64,000 nucleotides of DNA from Rhodobacteraceae bacterium LMO-JJ12 (GTDB lineage: Bacteria; Pseudomonadota; Alphaproteobacteria; Rhodobacterales; Rhodobacteraceae), in contig JAKGBX010000001.1 in NCBI GenBank assembly GCA_021555075.1, forward strand, positions 1,736,001 through 1,800,000, in the 5' to 3' direction. The notes under the pieces were generated by a model. That model did not search any database, was not told where the DNA came from, and saw only the letters and a list, made by a program, of their open reading frames with translations. How positions within the stretch are numbered: position 1 is the first letter of the stretch; the number at the start of each line of letters is the position of its first letter. Below, piece by piece: positions 26,477 to 36,791 of this stretch. The position numbers and the translations under genes are program-made.

Positions 26477-27160
26477 TTACGCGACTGCCTTGGTGACAAT
26501 CGCGCTCAACCCTTGGCCAATTGCGGCGATATCGCCCATGGCATCAATCCGTTGCAGCACGCCACGCCCTTCGTAATAGGCAATCAACGGCGCGGTCTGG
26601 GCGTGATAGGCCTCAAGCCGCTGCGCCACGGTTTCGGCGTTGTCATCGGCGCGCCGTTTCATGTCGGTGCTGGCGCATTTGTCACATACGCCGTCCTTAA
26701 CAGTGGGCTTGAACGTATCGTGATAGCCCTCACCACAGTTGCCGCAGGTAAAGCGCCCCGAAATGCGCGTCACCATTTCGGAATCTTCCACCTCAAGGCT
26801 GATCGCTGCGTTGATCCGCCCACCGGTTTCGGAGAGCAGCGCATCCAGCGCCTCAGCCTGCGCGCCGGTGCGCGGGAACCCGTCAAGGATCACACCGCGC
26901 ACACAGTCAGACTCAATCAGACGGTCGCGCAGGATGGCGATGACGATCTCGTCGCTGACCAGATCACCGGCCTCCATTACCGCTTTGGCGGCCTTGCCTG
27001 CGTCGGTGCCCGCCGCCACGGCGGCGCGTAGAAGATCACCGGTCGAAAGCTGCACAAGCCCGAATTTTTCTTCCAGTTTACGCGCCTGCGTGCCTTTCCC
27101 GGCCCCCGGAGGGCCGAGAAGGATCAAAACGGGCGCAACTGTCGTGGTTGAAGAGGTCAT
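26477..27160 (-). CDS. adk: Adenylate kinase with zinc-type LID, coupled to acs
   Basis: 227-residue adenylate kinase (AMP + ATP = 2 ADP). P-loop GPPGAGKGTQ, AMP-binding STGDLLRAAV, DGFPRTGAQ, and a long-type LID with four cysteines (CGNCGEGYHD... and CDKCAS), suggesting structural zinc. The start lies 5 bp after the acs stop. Location next to acs is unusual: in relatives the main adk normally sits in the ribosomal-protein operon near secY. This copy probably recycles the AMP made by acetyl-CoA synthetase. Whether a second adk exists elsewhere cannot be seen here. Confidence 0.92.
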   Translation of the reverse strand: MTSSTTTVAPVLILLGPPGAGKGTQARKLEEKFGLVQLSTGDLLRAAVAAGTDAGKAAKAVMEAGDLVSDEIVIAILRDRLIESDCVRGVILDGFPRTGAQAEALDALLSETGGRINAAISLEVEDSEMVTRISGRFTCGNCGEGYHDTFKPTVKDGVCDKCASTDMKRRADDNAETVAQRLEAYHAQTAPLIAYYEGRGVLQRIDAMGDIAAIGQGLSAIVTKAVA

Positions 27161-27165
27161 GGCAT

Positions 27166-29130
27166 TTACCCCTTGTTCATACGGTTTTCGATCAGTTCAT
27201 CCACAACGCCGGGTTCCGCCAGTGTCGAGGTGTCGCCCAACGCGCCGAAATCGTCCTCGGCGATCTTGCGCAGGATGCGGCGCATGATCTTGCCCGAGCG
27301 GGTCTTCGGCAGGCCCGGCGCCCATTGGATCAGATCAGGGCTGGCAATCGGGCCGATTTCTTGACGCACCCAAGTGCGCAGTTCCTTGCGCAACTCCTCG
27401 CTCGGTTCGACCCCGTTCATCAGGGTGACATAGCAATAGATGCCTTGCCCCTTGATGTCGTGCGGATAGCCGACCACCGCCGCCTCGGCCACCGACGCAT
27501 GCGCCACCAACGCGCTTTCCACTTCGGCGGTACCCATTCTGTGGCCTGAAACGTTGATCACGTCATCGACACGACCGGTAATCCAGAAATCGCCGTCCTC
27601 ATCGCGTTTGCAGCCATCACCGGCAAAGTAATAGCCTTTGTAATCGCCGAAATAGGTTTTCTCGAACCGCTCATGATCACCCCATATGGTGCGCATCTGA
27701 CCCGGCCAGCTGTCTGCGATGCACAGCACCCCATCGGTGGGGTAGTCCAGTATTTCCTCGCCCGATGTCGGCTCCAATACCGCCGGCTTCACGCCAAAGA
27801 ACGGCTTCATCGCGGCGCCGGGCTTGGTCGCATGCGCGCCGGGCAGGGGAGTCATCATGTGGCCGCCGGTTTCGGTCTGCCACCATGTATCGACAATCGG
27901 GCAACGCCCGCCACCAACCACGTCATTATACCAATTCCAAGCTTCGGGGTTGATCGGCTCGCCCACGGTGCCCAGCACCCGCAGGCTGCTTAGATCACAG
28001 CTTTCCACGAACGAATTGCCCTGGCCCATCAATGCGCGTAGTGCGGTTGGCGCAGTATAAAACTGCGTAACTTTGTGCTTTTCGCAGACCTGCCAAAAGC
28101 GGCTGGCATCCGGGTATGTCGGCACGCCCTCAAACATCACCGTGGTCGCACCATTGGCCAGAGGCCCGTAGACGATATAGCTGTGGCCCGTGACCCAGCC
28201 CACATCCGCCGTGCACCAGAAGACATCGCCCTTGTGATAGTCAAAGGTGATTTCCTGCGTCATTGACGCAAACACCAGATAGCCGCCCGAGGTATGCACC
28301 ACGCCCTTGGGCTGCCCGGTCGAGCCCGAGGTATAGAGGATGAACAACGGGTCTTCGGCGTTCATTTCTTCGGGTGGGCAATCGTCGCCCACGGTTTCCA
28401 TCTCTTCATGCAGCCAGAAATCCAGCCCCTTGCGCCATGCCACCTGATCTCCGGTGCGCTTGACCACAAGGCATTTCACCTCATCAACATCATGCAGCAG
28501 CGCTTGGTTGACGTTGTCTTTCAGCTTGGTCTTGCGTCCGCCGCGCGGTGCGGCGTCGGCGGTGATCACCAACTTGGCATCACAACCGTTCACACGTGCG
28601 CCCAGAGCATCAGGTGAGAATCCTGCAAAAACGATGGAGTGAATCGCGCCGACGCGCGCACAGGCCAACATCGCATAGGCCGCTTCGGGGATCATCGGCA
28701 GATAGATCACGACCCGGTCGCCCTTGGTCACGCCCAGCTTTTTCAGAACATTGGCCATCCGGCTGACCGAGCGATGCAGATCGCGATAGGTGATATGTTG
28801 CGCGTCCTCATTCGGATTGTCGGGTTCAAAAATGATTGCCGTCTGATCGCCGCGGGTCTCCAGATGCCGGTCGATGCAATTGGCCGCCACGTTCAGGGTG
28901 CCATCCTCGAACCATTTGATGTCAACCTTGCCGGGTTGAAACGACGTATTCTTCACCTTGGTATAGGGCTTGATCCAGTTAAGGCGCAGGCCATGCTCTC
29001 CCCAGAATGCATCAGGATCATTCATCGAGGCCGCATACATTTCATCGTATTTGGCTGCATCAACATGTGCGCGTGCGACCATCTCCGCGGATGGCGCATA
29101 GCTTTTGCGTTCTGCTGTATCGCTGGGCAT
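27166..29130 (-). CDS. acs: Acetyl-CoA synthetase (AMP-forming)
   Basis: 654-residue enzyme making acetyl-CoA from acetate, ATP and CoA, the standard length for Acs. Motifs are [19 protein letters not shown] (P-loop, around 265), [10 protein letters not shown] (around 415), the hinge [13 protein letters not shown] and C-terminal TRSGKIMRR containing the Lys that is acetylated in known homologues. Ribosome site AAGGAGG lies just before the start. First gene of the minus-strand unit leading to adk and the symporter, forming an acetate uptake and activation module. Confidence 0.95.
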   Translation of the reverse strand: MPSDTAERKSYAPSAEMVARAHVDAAKYDEMYAASMNDPDAFWGEHGLRLNWIKPYTKVKNTSFQPGKVDIKWFEDGTLNVAANCIDRHLETRGDQTAIIFEPDNPNEDAQHITYRDLHRSVSRMANVLKKLGVTKGDRVVIYLPMIPEAAYAMLACARVGAIHSIVFAGFSPDALGARVNGCDAKLVITADAAPRGGRKTKLKDNVNQALLHDVDEVKCLVVKRTGDQVAWRKGLDFWLHEEMETVGDDCPPEEMNAEDPLFILYTSGSTGQPKGVVHTSGGYLVFASMTQEITFDYHKGDVFWCTADVGWVTGHSYIVYGPLANGATTVMFEGVPTYPDASRFWQVCEKHKVTQFYTAPTALRALMGQGNSFVESCDLSSLRVLGTVGEPINPEAWNWYNDVVGGGRCPIVDTWWQTETGGHMMTPLPGAHATKPGAAMKPFFGVKPAVLEPTSGEEILDYPTDGVLCIADSWPGQMRTIWGDHERFEKTYFGDYKGYYFAGDGCKRDEDGDFWITGRVDDVINVSGHRMGTAEVESALVAHASVAEAAVVGYPHDIKGQGIYCYVTLMNGVEPSEELRKELRTWVRQEIGPIASPDLIQWAPGLPKTRSGKIMRRILRKIAEDDFGALGDTSTLAEPGVVDELIENRMNKG

Positions 29131-29649
29131 TCTGGTTCCTCCTTGAGCATTAATGAAAGACGCGGCATGTCGCCTGATCAGGCAGCGCGAGCAGCTTTCA
29201 ATGTCAAAGACACTATAGGGAATTTTGAAAAAATTGTAATAAGAGCGCTAAACCGAACGATTTTTTTGTAAATTTGTTTTCAGCCAAAGGTGTCAATGCA
29301 GCAAAATTTTTTGCCACATGGAATTTTTTCCATGAAAAGCAAGTGATTGCGCTGTGTTGTAGATCCACCTTTGTCCACCTCGCAAAGCAGCTTGGGTGAC
29401 GCCGGGTCAGCCTTACGTGTTTTTCACATGCGACAAATTGAAACGGTATGCGATTGCATGCGGAAAAGGGGGCCGACTCACCCTTGCCGTGTGCTGGCGG
29501 TGAAAGTCGCATAGATGTGTATAGGTGCGACAGGGCGAAACGCGCTCATTGGCGCCGCCCTGCCACAGCGTTTCGAATTTCAGAGAACAGTCGATACGCA
29601 ACCGAAGACTTGCCAAACGGCTGCGCATCGTGGCGGTCGTTTCATCGGC
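29131..29649. other. Non-coding region upstream of acs, with an AT-rich patch
   Basis: No convincing gene in about 520 bp. It holds the acs leader and a probable promoter (separate entry), an AT-rich patch around 29220-29340, and the perfect inverted repeat CATGGAA-TTTT-TTCCATG (29317-29334). The part next to 29650 is the 3' flank of the ligC gene. Confidence 0.5.
29212..29239 (-). promoter_or_regulatory. Candidate sigma-70 promoter of acs
   Basis: On the minus strand TTACAA (29239-29234), 16-bp spacer, TATAGT (29217-29212). This would start transcription near 29205 and give a leader of about 75 nt before the acs start at 29130. Called by similarity to the consensus only. Confidence 0.4.
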
Positions 29650-30591
29650 TCAGAAGCATTTCTCGATCCGATCGAGCGTGCGCATCGCATCCAATACATC
29701 GACAACCGCTCCGTTGGGCGCGCGCCCTTCCTTGATCGCTGAAATGAATTCGCGGTCGATCAACTCGATCCCGTTGTTCGATACCGCCACGCCCGAAAGG
29801 TCGATTTGCTTCTCGTTGCCGTCATAGAGGTCATCATAGCGCGCGATATAGGTGCCATTATCACAGATATAGCGAAAGAACGTGCCCAACGGCCCATCGT
29901 TGTTGAAACTCAAGGACAGCGTGCAGAGCGCCCCCGAAGGCGTCTTCATCCCGATGCTCATGTCCATCGCAATGCCCAGATCCGGGTGATGTGGTCCTTC
30001 CAGGCCATAAGCCTGTGAAACCGTCTCGCCGGTCTGATACTGAAACAGATCAACGGTGTGGCAGGCATGGTGCCACAACAGATGGTCAGTCCAGCTTCTT
30101 GGCTCGCCCTTGGCGTTCATGTTGGAGCGGCGGAAGAAATAGGTCTGCACGTCCATCTGCTGGATTTTCAGCTCCCCAGCCATCACCTTGTTATGAATCC
30201 ATTGGTGTGACGGATTAAAGCGGCGCACTTGTCCCGCCATCGCCAGCACGCCGGTTTCCTTTTGCACCCGCACGATCTCTTCACTGTCGGCCAGATTGTC
30301 AGCCATCGGAATTTCCACCAACACCGGCTTTCCCGCCTTCATGCAGGCAATCGTCTGCTCGGCGTGAAGCCCCGTCGGGGTTGACAAGATCACCGCGTCG
30401 ACATCATCGCGTGCCAGACATGCCTCCAGCGTCGTCGCCGCATGCCCGATGCCGCGTTCTGCCGCCAAAGCGTTGATCTTGGCCTCGGTCGGCCCCATTA
30501 CCGATGTCACCTCGACGCCCTCGATGGCCGCCAGTGCATCCAGATGTTTGATCCCGAACGCGCCATAGGCGCCTGCTACACAAATCCTCAT
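29650..30591 (-). CDS. ligC: 4-carboxy-2-hydroxymuconate-6-semialdehyde dehydrogenase
   Basis: 313-residue Gfo/Idh/MocA oxidoreductase that closely matches LigC of Sphingobium SYK-6 as I remember it, notably GELKIQQMDVQTYFFRR, RSWTDHLLWHHACHTVDLF and RRFNPSHQWIHNKV. It has an N-terminal Rossmann fold (AGAYGAFGIKHLD, a slightly altered glycine motif) and catalytic-region motif VEIPMADN. It oxidises the hemiacetal of CHMS to 2-pyrone-4,6-dicarboxylate with NAD(P). Last gene of the minus-strand operon after ligB. Substrate supply and the next step (ligI) are both encoded nearby. Confidence 0.92.
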   Translation of the reverse strand: MRICVAGAYGAFGIKHLDALAAIEGVEVTSVMGPTEAKINALAAERGIGHAATTLEACLARDDVDAVILSTPTGLHAEQTIACMKAGKPVLVEIPMADNLADSEEIVRVQKETGVLAMAGQVRRFNPSHQWIHNKVMAGELKIQQMDVQTYFFRRSNMNAKGEPRSWTDHLLWHHACHTVDLFQYQTGETVSQAYGLEGPHHPDLGIAMDMSIGMKTPSGALCTLSLSFNNDGPLGTFFRYICDNGTYIARYDDLYDGNEKQIDLSGVAVSNNGIELIDREFISAIKEGRAPNGAVVDVLDAMRTLDRIEKCF

Positions 30592-30621
30592 GGTGTCTCT
30601 CCGTCTTTGCTTAGGTGCGGT

Positions 30622-31864
<1,243 letters not shown>

Positions 31865-31868
<4 letters not shown>

Positions 31869-32773
31869 TCACCCGTCCTCCCATTTCCGCTCAGGCCCAA
31901 GGCTGCCAAAATGGCATCGGCCCTGTGCCCAAGCGTAGGTGTGCCGGGGTCCAACTCCAACGCACCAACTCGTTCCTGCCAACGCACAATGGCGTGCGAC
32001 ATGTCGGCGGGCAGGCCCAGCCCTTCAACGGTTTTCGCCACTTCGCGCATCTCGGCGGCGCGTCGCAACCCATGCGTCGTCACCCGTTCGATATTATACG
32101 CCGCACGCGCCTCCCAGCCAAAGCCCGCAAAGTTCGCCTCCAACGAGGTCAGCGTTTCGTGCTCCACCCCCGCCTTGCGCGCCGCCACCAGGCATTCCAG
32201 CACCAGCGCCTCCATCCCCTTGATCATGACCGAGCGCAACATCTTGCGCGTCGATGCGGTGCCTACCGGCCCCTCGGCAAGCTCCGCCACCATTCCCATG
32301 CCGCTCATCCGCGCCAAGGCCTTTGCGCCATGCGGCCCTGACAAGAGGCACGGTGTCTGATGCAGTTTCGGATAAACCGGAGCCATCACGGCGCAATCGA
32401 CATAGTGCCCGCCCGCCGCTTCAATCATATCGCTGTTTGAGCGCTTGGTTTCGGGCGCGCATGAATTGCAATCAAGGAAAAGCGTACCTTGCACCATCCC
32501 CGGTGCAGCCGCCTGCGCCGCCGCAGCACGCGCCTGATCCGCCGTCACCAGCGAAAAGATCATGCTCGCACGGCCTACATCGCCAGCATTTTGCGCCTCC
32601 TCAACGCCTGTCGTGCCGTACTCGGCCCGTTTTGCTGCCGCATGAAGTGGATCATCCGTCTTGATGTCATAGGCCAGCGCCCGCAACCCCGGGTTCGTTT
32701 GCCGCAGCCCGCTCAGAAACGCCTGCGCCGCCTCGCCAAATCCGAGAAAGCCGATATCGGGTGTGGAAGTCAT
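31865..32773 (-). CDS. NAD(P)-dependent dehydrogenase with DUF1932 domain, unassigned role
   Basis: 302-residue protein related to 6-phosphogluconate/3-hydroxyisobutyrate dehydrogenases. An N-terminal Rossmann fold (IGFLGFGEAAQAFLSGL, residues 7-23) and a C-terminal DUF1932 helical domain (STRKMLRSVMIKGMEALVLECLVAARKAG). The start at 32773 (MTSTPDIGFLGFGE) was preferred over in-frame codons up to 32833. First of four overlapping genes with ligA, ligB and ligC. No step of the known 4,5-cleavage route needs this enzyme, since CHMS oxidation is covered by ligC. It may oxidise a side-chain or a dead-end intermediate. Confidence 0.8.
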
Positions 32774-32889
32774 CGCGCGCGCTGTCCTCATCGTCACGGA
32801 GGTGTCTATCATCCGGGCCTTGGCCCCGCCCAATAGAATCCTCCACTTTGGTATTGGAAAAAGCTATGATGGTCTGCGTGAAACGCGCT

Positions 32890-34098
32890 TCACCCGACTT
32901 CCCGAAGCACAGCGTCGCGCAGAAACTGGATAAACTGTGCCTGGCTTTCCGTCGGTCGCCAACCCGCCCGCGTGGTCAGCCCGATGGCGCGACGATTGCC
33001 TTTCAGGGCAACATCCAGAACCGCGATATGCCCGTCACGTTCTTCGACAGAGATTTGATGGCGCGATATGATCGACACGTACGGCCCTTCGGCCAGAATC
33101 CCGCGCACCATCACCAACGAAGAAGACACCACACGCACCGGCGTTTGCCTGCGCTGCTCAATGCGCAAACTCTCATAAAGATATTGCCCGGCAGGCGTCG
33201 TCTTCGGGGGCGCAACCCAAGGATAGCGCAATGTATCCTCCAGCGTCACACCCTTGCGCGCGGCCAATGGATGTGAAGGATGCGCGACAATCGCCAGCGC
33301 GTCGTCAAACAACGGTTCCTGCAGGATATCTTCGGCGGGTGCCGGATCACGCATCGCCCCGATCATGCAATCCAGATCGCCTTCGCGTAGCGACCGCAAC
33401 AATTCATCATAGCGCCCATCCACTATCCGCACCTGCATGCCGGGCCGCGCGTTGACCATCGCATGTGTGGCTGTCGGCACAATCGCTGTGCGCGCCAATG
33501 GCAGGCTTCCCAGAACAAAACGACTGCGTTCCTCTCCCTGCGCCCGACCGATCTCGGCCAATCCCTGCCGGATCTCGGCAAGCGCCAGCTTGGCACCCAA
33601 GACAAATGCCTGCGCCGCTGGGGTCAACTCAACTCCCACCGGCGTGGCCTTGAAAAACGTCGTGCCGGCAGCGTCTTCCAAACTCCTTGCGGCCCGATGA
33701 ACTGTCGGTTGTGACACCCCGAGCTGCTTGGCCGCGACGGTAAAGCTGCCCGTCGCTGCCACAGCGATCAGCGTGCGCAATTGCGCCGCCGTGACCAACC
33801 TGTCGAGCGGTGCATGCGCACTGGCATTGCCGCGCTCTGCGGCCTTAGCACCACTGCGCAAATGACCGAGAGCGACCCGCGCGCGTGCTAAGAAAAGCGC
33901 GCCGCATTCGGTTGTCACAAATTTGCGGTCCCGGCGCACCAGCAGCGGCGCGTCTAGATCGCCCTCCAGACGTTTGATCGCCTGCGTGGCTGCAGGTTGC
34001 GACAGTGCACAGGCATCCGCCGCAACCGATACAGAGCCCGATTTTGCGGTTTCCAGAAATACGCGCATATGTCGGATGTTGGGGAAGTCCGTGATCAT
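32890..34098 (-). CDS. LysR-type regulator with duplicated HTH domain
   Basis: 402 residues, about 100 longer than a normal LysR protein. Two LysR-type winged-helix domains occur in tandem: residues about 9-70 (MRVFLETAKSGSVSVAADAC... SQPAATQAIKRLE) and about 105-165 (LRTLIAVAATGSFTVAAKQLG...SQPTVHRAARSLE). A LysR substrate-binding domain follows from about 190 (RFVLGSLPLARTAIVPTA). It is divergent from galB and upstream of the DUF1932-ligABC genes, so it probably controls both arms. Likely effector is a pathway intermediate. The tandem HTH could allow one protomer to contact two half-sites. Confidence 0.85.
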   Translation of the reverse strand: MITDFPNIRHMRVFLETAKSGSVSVAADACALSQPAATQAIKRLEGDLDAPLLVRRDRKFVTTECGALFLARARVALGHLRSGAKAAERGNASAHAPLDRLVTAAQLRTLIAVAATGSFTVAAKQLGVSQPTVHRAARSLEDAAGTTFFKATPVGVELTPAAQAFVLGAKLALAEIRQGLAEIGRAQGEERSRFVLGSLPLARTAIVPTATHAMVNARPGMQVRIVDGRYDELLRSLREGDLDCMIGAMRDPAPAEDILQEPLFDDALAIVAHPSHPLAARKGVTLEDTLRYPWVAPPKTTPAGQYLYESLRIEQRRQTPVRVVSSSLVMVRGILAEGPYVSIISRHQISVEERDGHIAVLDVALKGNRRAIGLTTRAGWRPTESQAQFIQFLRDAVLREVG

Positions 34099-34129
34099 GT
34101 CAGGCGGGCCCTATAGCAAAAACTTATTT

Positions 34130-34149
34130 TATTTCCACAATTCGAAATA
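34130..34149. promoter_or_regulatory. Candidate LysR operator between the regulator and galB
   Basis: Perfect inverted repeat TATTTC-CACAATTC-GAAATA in the divergent gap, with the interrupted-palindrome geometry (T-N11-A inside) expected of a LysR recognition site. It lies 32 bp from the regulator start and 61 bp from the galB start. Confidence 0.55.
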
Positions 34150-34209
34150 GGCAAATCATCCGCCTCTGGGGCAGATTGCACAAGGAGACCACAATAGGAA
34201 AGCCGCGCC

Positions 34210-34947
34210 ATGTCCAACAATAAGACTGCCCTGGTGATCAGCGCCCATTCCGCCGATTTTGTCTGGCGCGGGGGCGGCGCCATCGCGCTGCATGCTCAGA
34301 TGGGCTATGACGTGACCGTGGTGTGTCTCAGCTACGGCGAGCGCGGCGAGAGCGCCAAGCTGTGGAAACAGGAAGGCATGACGCTCGAGAAGGTCAAGAC
34401 CGAGCGCCGCCACGAAGCCGAAAATGCCGCCGCTGCACTCGGTGTCAGCGATATCCGGTTTTTCGATGTCGGGGATTACCCGCTCGACCTTGGTCGCGAG
34501 ACGCAAGAGCGCATGGTTGACGTGATCCGCGAGGTTCAGCCCAAATGGATGATGAGCCATTCGCGCTGGGATCCCTACAACACTGATCATATGAACACGA
34601 CGCAATTCGCGCTGGAAACCCGGATGATCGCCCAGGCCTGGGGCCACAATCCCGGTCAGAAGGTGCTGGGCGCGCCGCAACTCTACCTGTTTGAGCCACA
34701 CCAGACCGAGCAGATGGGCTGGAAGCCTTCGGTGTTTCTCGACATCACGCCCGTCTGGGTCAAGAAATGGGCCGCGATTCAGTGCATGCAGGGCCAAGAG
34801 CATCTCTGGGAATACTACAAGAACGTCGCGCAAAACCGCGCCAATCATTTCCGCCGCAATTCCGGCGGCATGGCAGGTGGGCGCAAGGCCGAATATGCCG
34901 AGGGTTTCGAGACCATATTCCCGCGCACCGTGGATGAGTTGGAGTGA
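34210..34947 (+). CDS. galB: 4-oxalomesaconate hydratase, PIG-L family
   Basis: 245-residue zinc-dependent PIG-L/LmbE-fold protein. The metal site motif appears as [12 protein letters not shown] (residues 12-23), with further conserved [15 protein letters not shown]. It matches the GalB type of Pseudomonas, which hydrates 4-oxalomesaconate to 4-carboxy-4-hydroxy-2-oxoadipate, rather than the amidohydrolase-type LigJ. First gene of the plus-strand operon, whose next gene encodes the aldolase acting on its product. Deacetylase function is the generic alternative but the neighbourhood argues against it. Confidence 0.88.
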   Translation: MSNNKTALVISAHSADFVWRGGGAIALHAQMGYDVTVVCLSYGERGESAKLWKQEGMTLEKVKTERRHEAENAAAALGVSDIRFFDVGDYPLDLGRETQERMVDVIREVQPKWMMSHSRWDPYNTDHMNTTQFALETRMIAQAWGHNPGQKVLGAPQLYLFEPHQTEQMGWKPSVFLDITPVWVKKWAAIQCMQGQEHLWEYYKNVAQNRANHFRRNSGGMAGGRKAEYAEGFETIFPRTVDELE

Positions 34948-35636
34948 GCGCGCAGGTGGGACAGACCGGTGTTGTGGTTCGCCAGATCGCGCACGCCGAA
35001 GCATCGGTGATTGACGGGCTGGCCGAATGCGGCGTCGCCACGGTGCATGAAGCACAGGGGCGCAAGGGCCTGCTGGCCTCCTATATGCGCCCGATCTATT
35101 CTGGCGCACGGGTGGCCGGGTCGGCGGTGACGATCCTTGCGCCACCGGCTGACAACTGGATGCTGCATGTCGCCATCGAACAGTTGCAGGCAGGTGATAT
35201 CATGGTGCTGGGCACCACATCGCCCTCGGATGCGGGCTATTTTGGCGATCTTCTGGCCAGTTCGGCGATGGCGCGTGGATGTCGCGGGTTGGTGATCGAC
35301 GCCGGGGTGCGCGATATCCGCGACCTGAGCGAGATGGGCTTTCCGGTCTGGTCAAAGGCAATTTGCGCGCAGGGCACGGTGAAGGAGACGCTGGGCTCGG
35401 TCAACGTGCCCGTGGTGTGTGCGACCGAACTGGTCAAACCCGGCGATGTGATCGTGGCCGATGACGATGGAGTTGTCGTGGTGCGCCGAGGCGAAGCGGT
35501 GGACGTGCTTGCGAAGGCGCGGGAGCGCGAGGCCAATGAGGCCGACAAGCGCGCACGCTTCGAGGCCGGTGAGTTGGGGCTCGATATCTATGACATGCGC
35601 GGGCGGTTGGCCGACAAGGGGTTGAAATATGTCTGA
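34944..35636 (+). CDS. ligK: 4-carboxy-4-hydroxy-2-oxoadipate aldolase/oxaloacetate decarboxylase
   Basis: 230-residue RraA-fold class II aldolase. The conserved [14 protein letters not shown] contains the Arg-Asp pair used for metal/pyruvate binding, and the upstream glycine-rich loop is [20 protein letters not shown]. It splits CHA into pyruvate and oxaloacetate, the last step of the pathway. Start GTG overlaps the galB stop by 4 bp (GTGA). Order galB-ligK supports the function. Confidence 0.9.
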   Translation: MSAQVGQTGVVVRQIAHAEASVIDGLAECGVATVHEAQGRKGLLASYMRPIYSGARVAGSAVTILAPPADNWMLHVAIEQLQAGDIMVLGTTSPSDAGYFGDLLASSAMARGCRGLVIDAGVRDIRDLSEMGFPVWSKAICAQGTVKETLGSVNVPVVCATELVKPGDVIVADDDGVVVVRRGEAVDVLAKAREREANEADKRARFEAGELGLDIYDMRGRLADKGLKYV

Positions 35637-35649
35637 GCGCGGACATGTG

Positions 35650-35733
35650 TTTCGAAGGACGCCTGCGGCGCCCTCCGACCGGCCGGGGGGCGCTGCCCCC
35701 CGAACCCCCCGGGATATTTCCGGTCAGAGGAAG
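35650..35733 (+). repeat. Dispersed two-hairpin repeat, copy 2
   Basis: TTTCGAA near 35650, a hairpin CGCC-TGC-GGCG, TCCGACCG, a perfect hairpin GGGGGGC-GCT-GCCCCCC (35685-35701), CCCCCCGGGATATTT and GTCAGAGGAAG (ending 35733). The block order matches copy 1 at 5208-5284, and the first hairpin differs in stem sequence but keeps its TGC loop. It separates ligK from galD inside an otherwise tight operon. Confidence 0.6.
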
Positions 35734-35747
35734 GAGCGGGGCGCGAA

Positions 35748-36791
35748 ATGAGCGGCGTGCGGGTCATGTGGATGCGCGGCGGGACGTCGAAGGGCGGGTA
35801 TTTCCTGGCCGAAGATCTGCCTAGCGGGCGCGATGCGTTTCTCTTGCGGGTGATGGGGTCGCCCGATCCGCGCCAGATCGACGGGATGGGGGGCGGTGAT
35901 CCGCTGACCTCGAAGGTGGCGGTGATAAAGCGGTCCCAGAAGCCTGGTGTGGATGTGGACTATCTCTTCTTGCAGGTGGCGGTGGATCGGGCACAGGTTT
36001 CGGATGCCCAGAACTGCGGAAACATCCTTGCCGGTGTTGGCCCCTTCGCGATCGAGCGCGGGCTGGTGAGTGCGCAGGACGGCGAAACCATCGTGACGAT
36101 ACATATGGAAAATACCGGCCAGGTGGCCGTGGCGCGGGTGCAGACCCCGGGCGGGCAGGTTTCTTATGATGGCGACGCGCGCATTGATGGCGTACCGGGG
36201 AGTGCGGCGCCCGTACCGATCGAGTTTAGCGATACCGCAGGCAGTACCTGTGGCGCACTCTTGCCGACCGGTAAGGTGCTGGATGAAGTTGAAGGCGTCG
36301 AGGTCACCATGATCGACAATGGCATGCCTGTGGTGGTTCTGCGCGCCCGAGACATGGGGATTTCCGGGCAGGAAAGCCCAGAGGAGCTGGAAGGTAACGC
36401 CGATCTGCGTGCCCGGCTCGAAACTATCCGCCTTGCCTGTGGTCACTTGATGAACCTCGGTGATGTGGTCGACAAGACGGTGCCGAAAATGACAATGATC
36501 AGCCCGCCGCGACAGGGCGGGGCGATTTCGACACGCACGTTCATTCCGCATCGCTGTCACAAGGCGATTGGCGTTTTGGGCGCCGTTTCCGTGGCGAGTG
36601 CTTGCCTGATCCCGGGCTCGGTCGCCTTTGATATGGCGGCGCGTGGCGCGGGTGATGAGCGCGCCTTGTCGGTACAACATCCCACCGGCGAGATGACGGT
36701 GATGGTACGATTGGGGGCTGATGGCAGCCTACAAGGGGCCGCCATCCTGCGCACTGCGCGCAAGCTGATGGATGGGGAGATATTTGCATGA
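35748..36791 (+). CDS. galD: 4-oxalomesaconate tautomerase (PrpF family)
   Basis: 347-residue PrpF/diaminopimelate-epimerase-fold isomerase. The N-terminal MWMRGGTSKGGYF is typical, followed by GMGGGDPLTSKVAVI and NCGNILAGVGPFAIE with the catalytic-region Cys. GalD-type enzymes convert the keto and enol forms of 4-oxalomesaconate so GalB can hydrate it. The start ATG at 35748 comes 14 bp after the repeat's GAGGAAG. Overlaps ligI by 4 bp. Confidence 0.88.
   Translation: MSGVRVMWMRGGTSKGGYFLAEDLPSGRDAFLLRVMGSPDPRQIDGMGGGDPLTSKVAVIKRSQKPGVDVDYLFLQVAVDRAQVSDAQNCGNILAGVGPFAIERGLVSAQDGETIVTIHMENTGQVAVARVQTPGGQVSYDGDARIDGVPGSAAPVPIEFSDTAGSTCGALLPTGKVLDEVEGVEVTMIDNGMPVVVLRARDMGISGQESPEELEGNADLRARLETIRLACGHLMNLGDVVDKTVPKMTMISPPRQGGAISTRTFIPHRCHKAIGVLGAVSVASACLIPGSVAFDMAARGAGDERALSVQHPTGEMTVMVRLGADGSLQGAAILRTARKLMDGEIFA

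Noticed and set aside
29448-29735. Short plus-strand frames in the acs-ligC gap
   Set aside because: They overlap the 3' end of ligC on the other strand and show no protein-like features.
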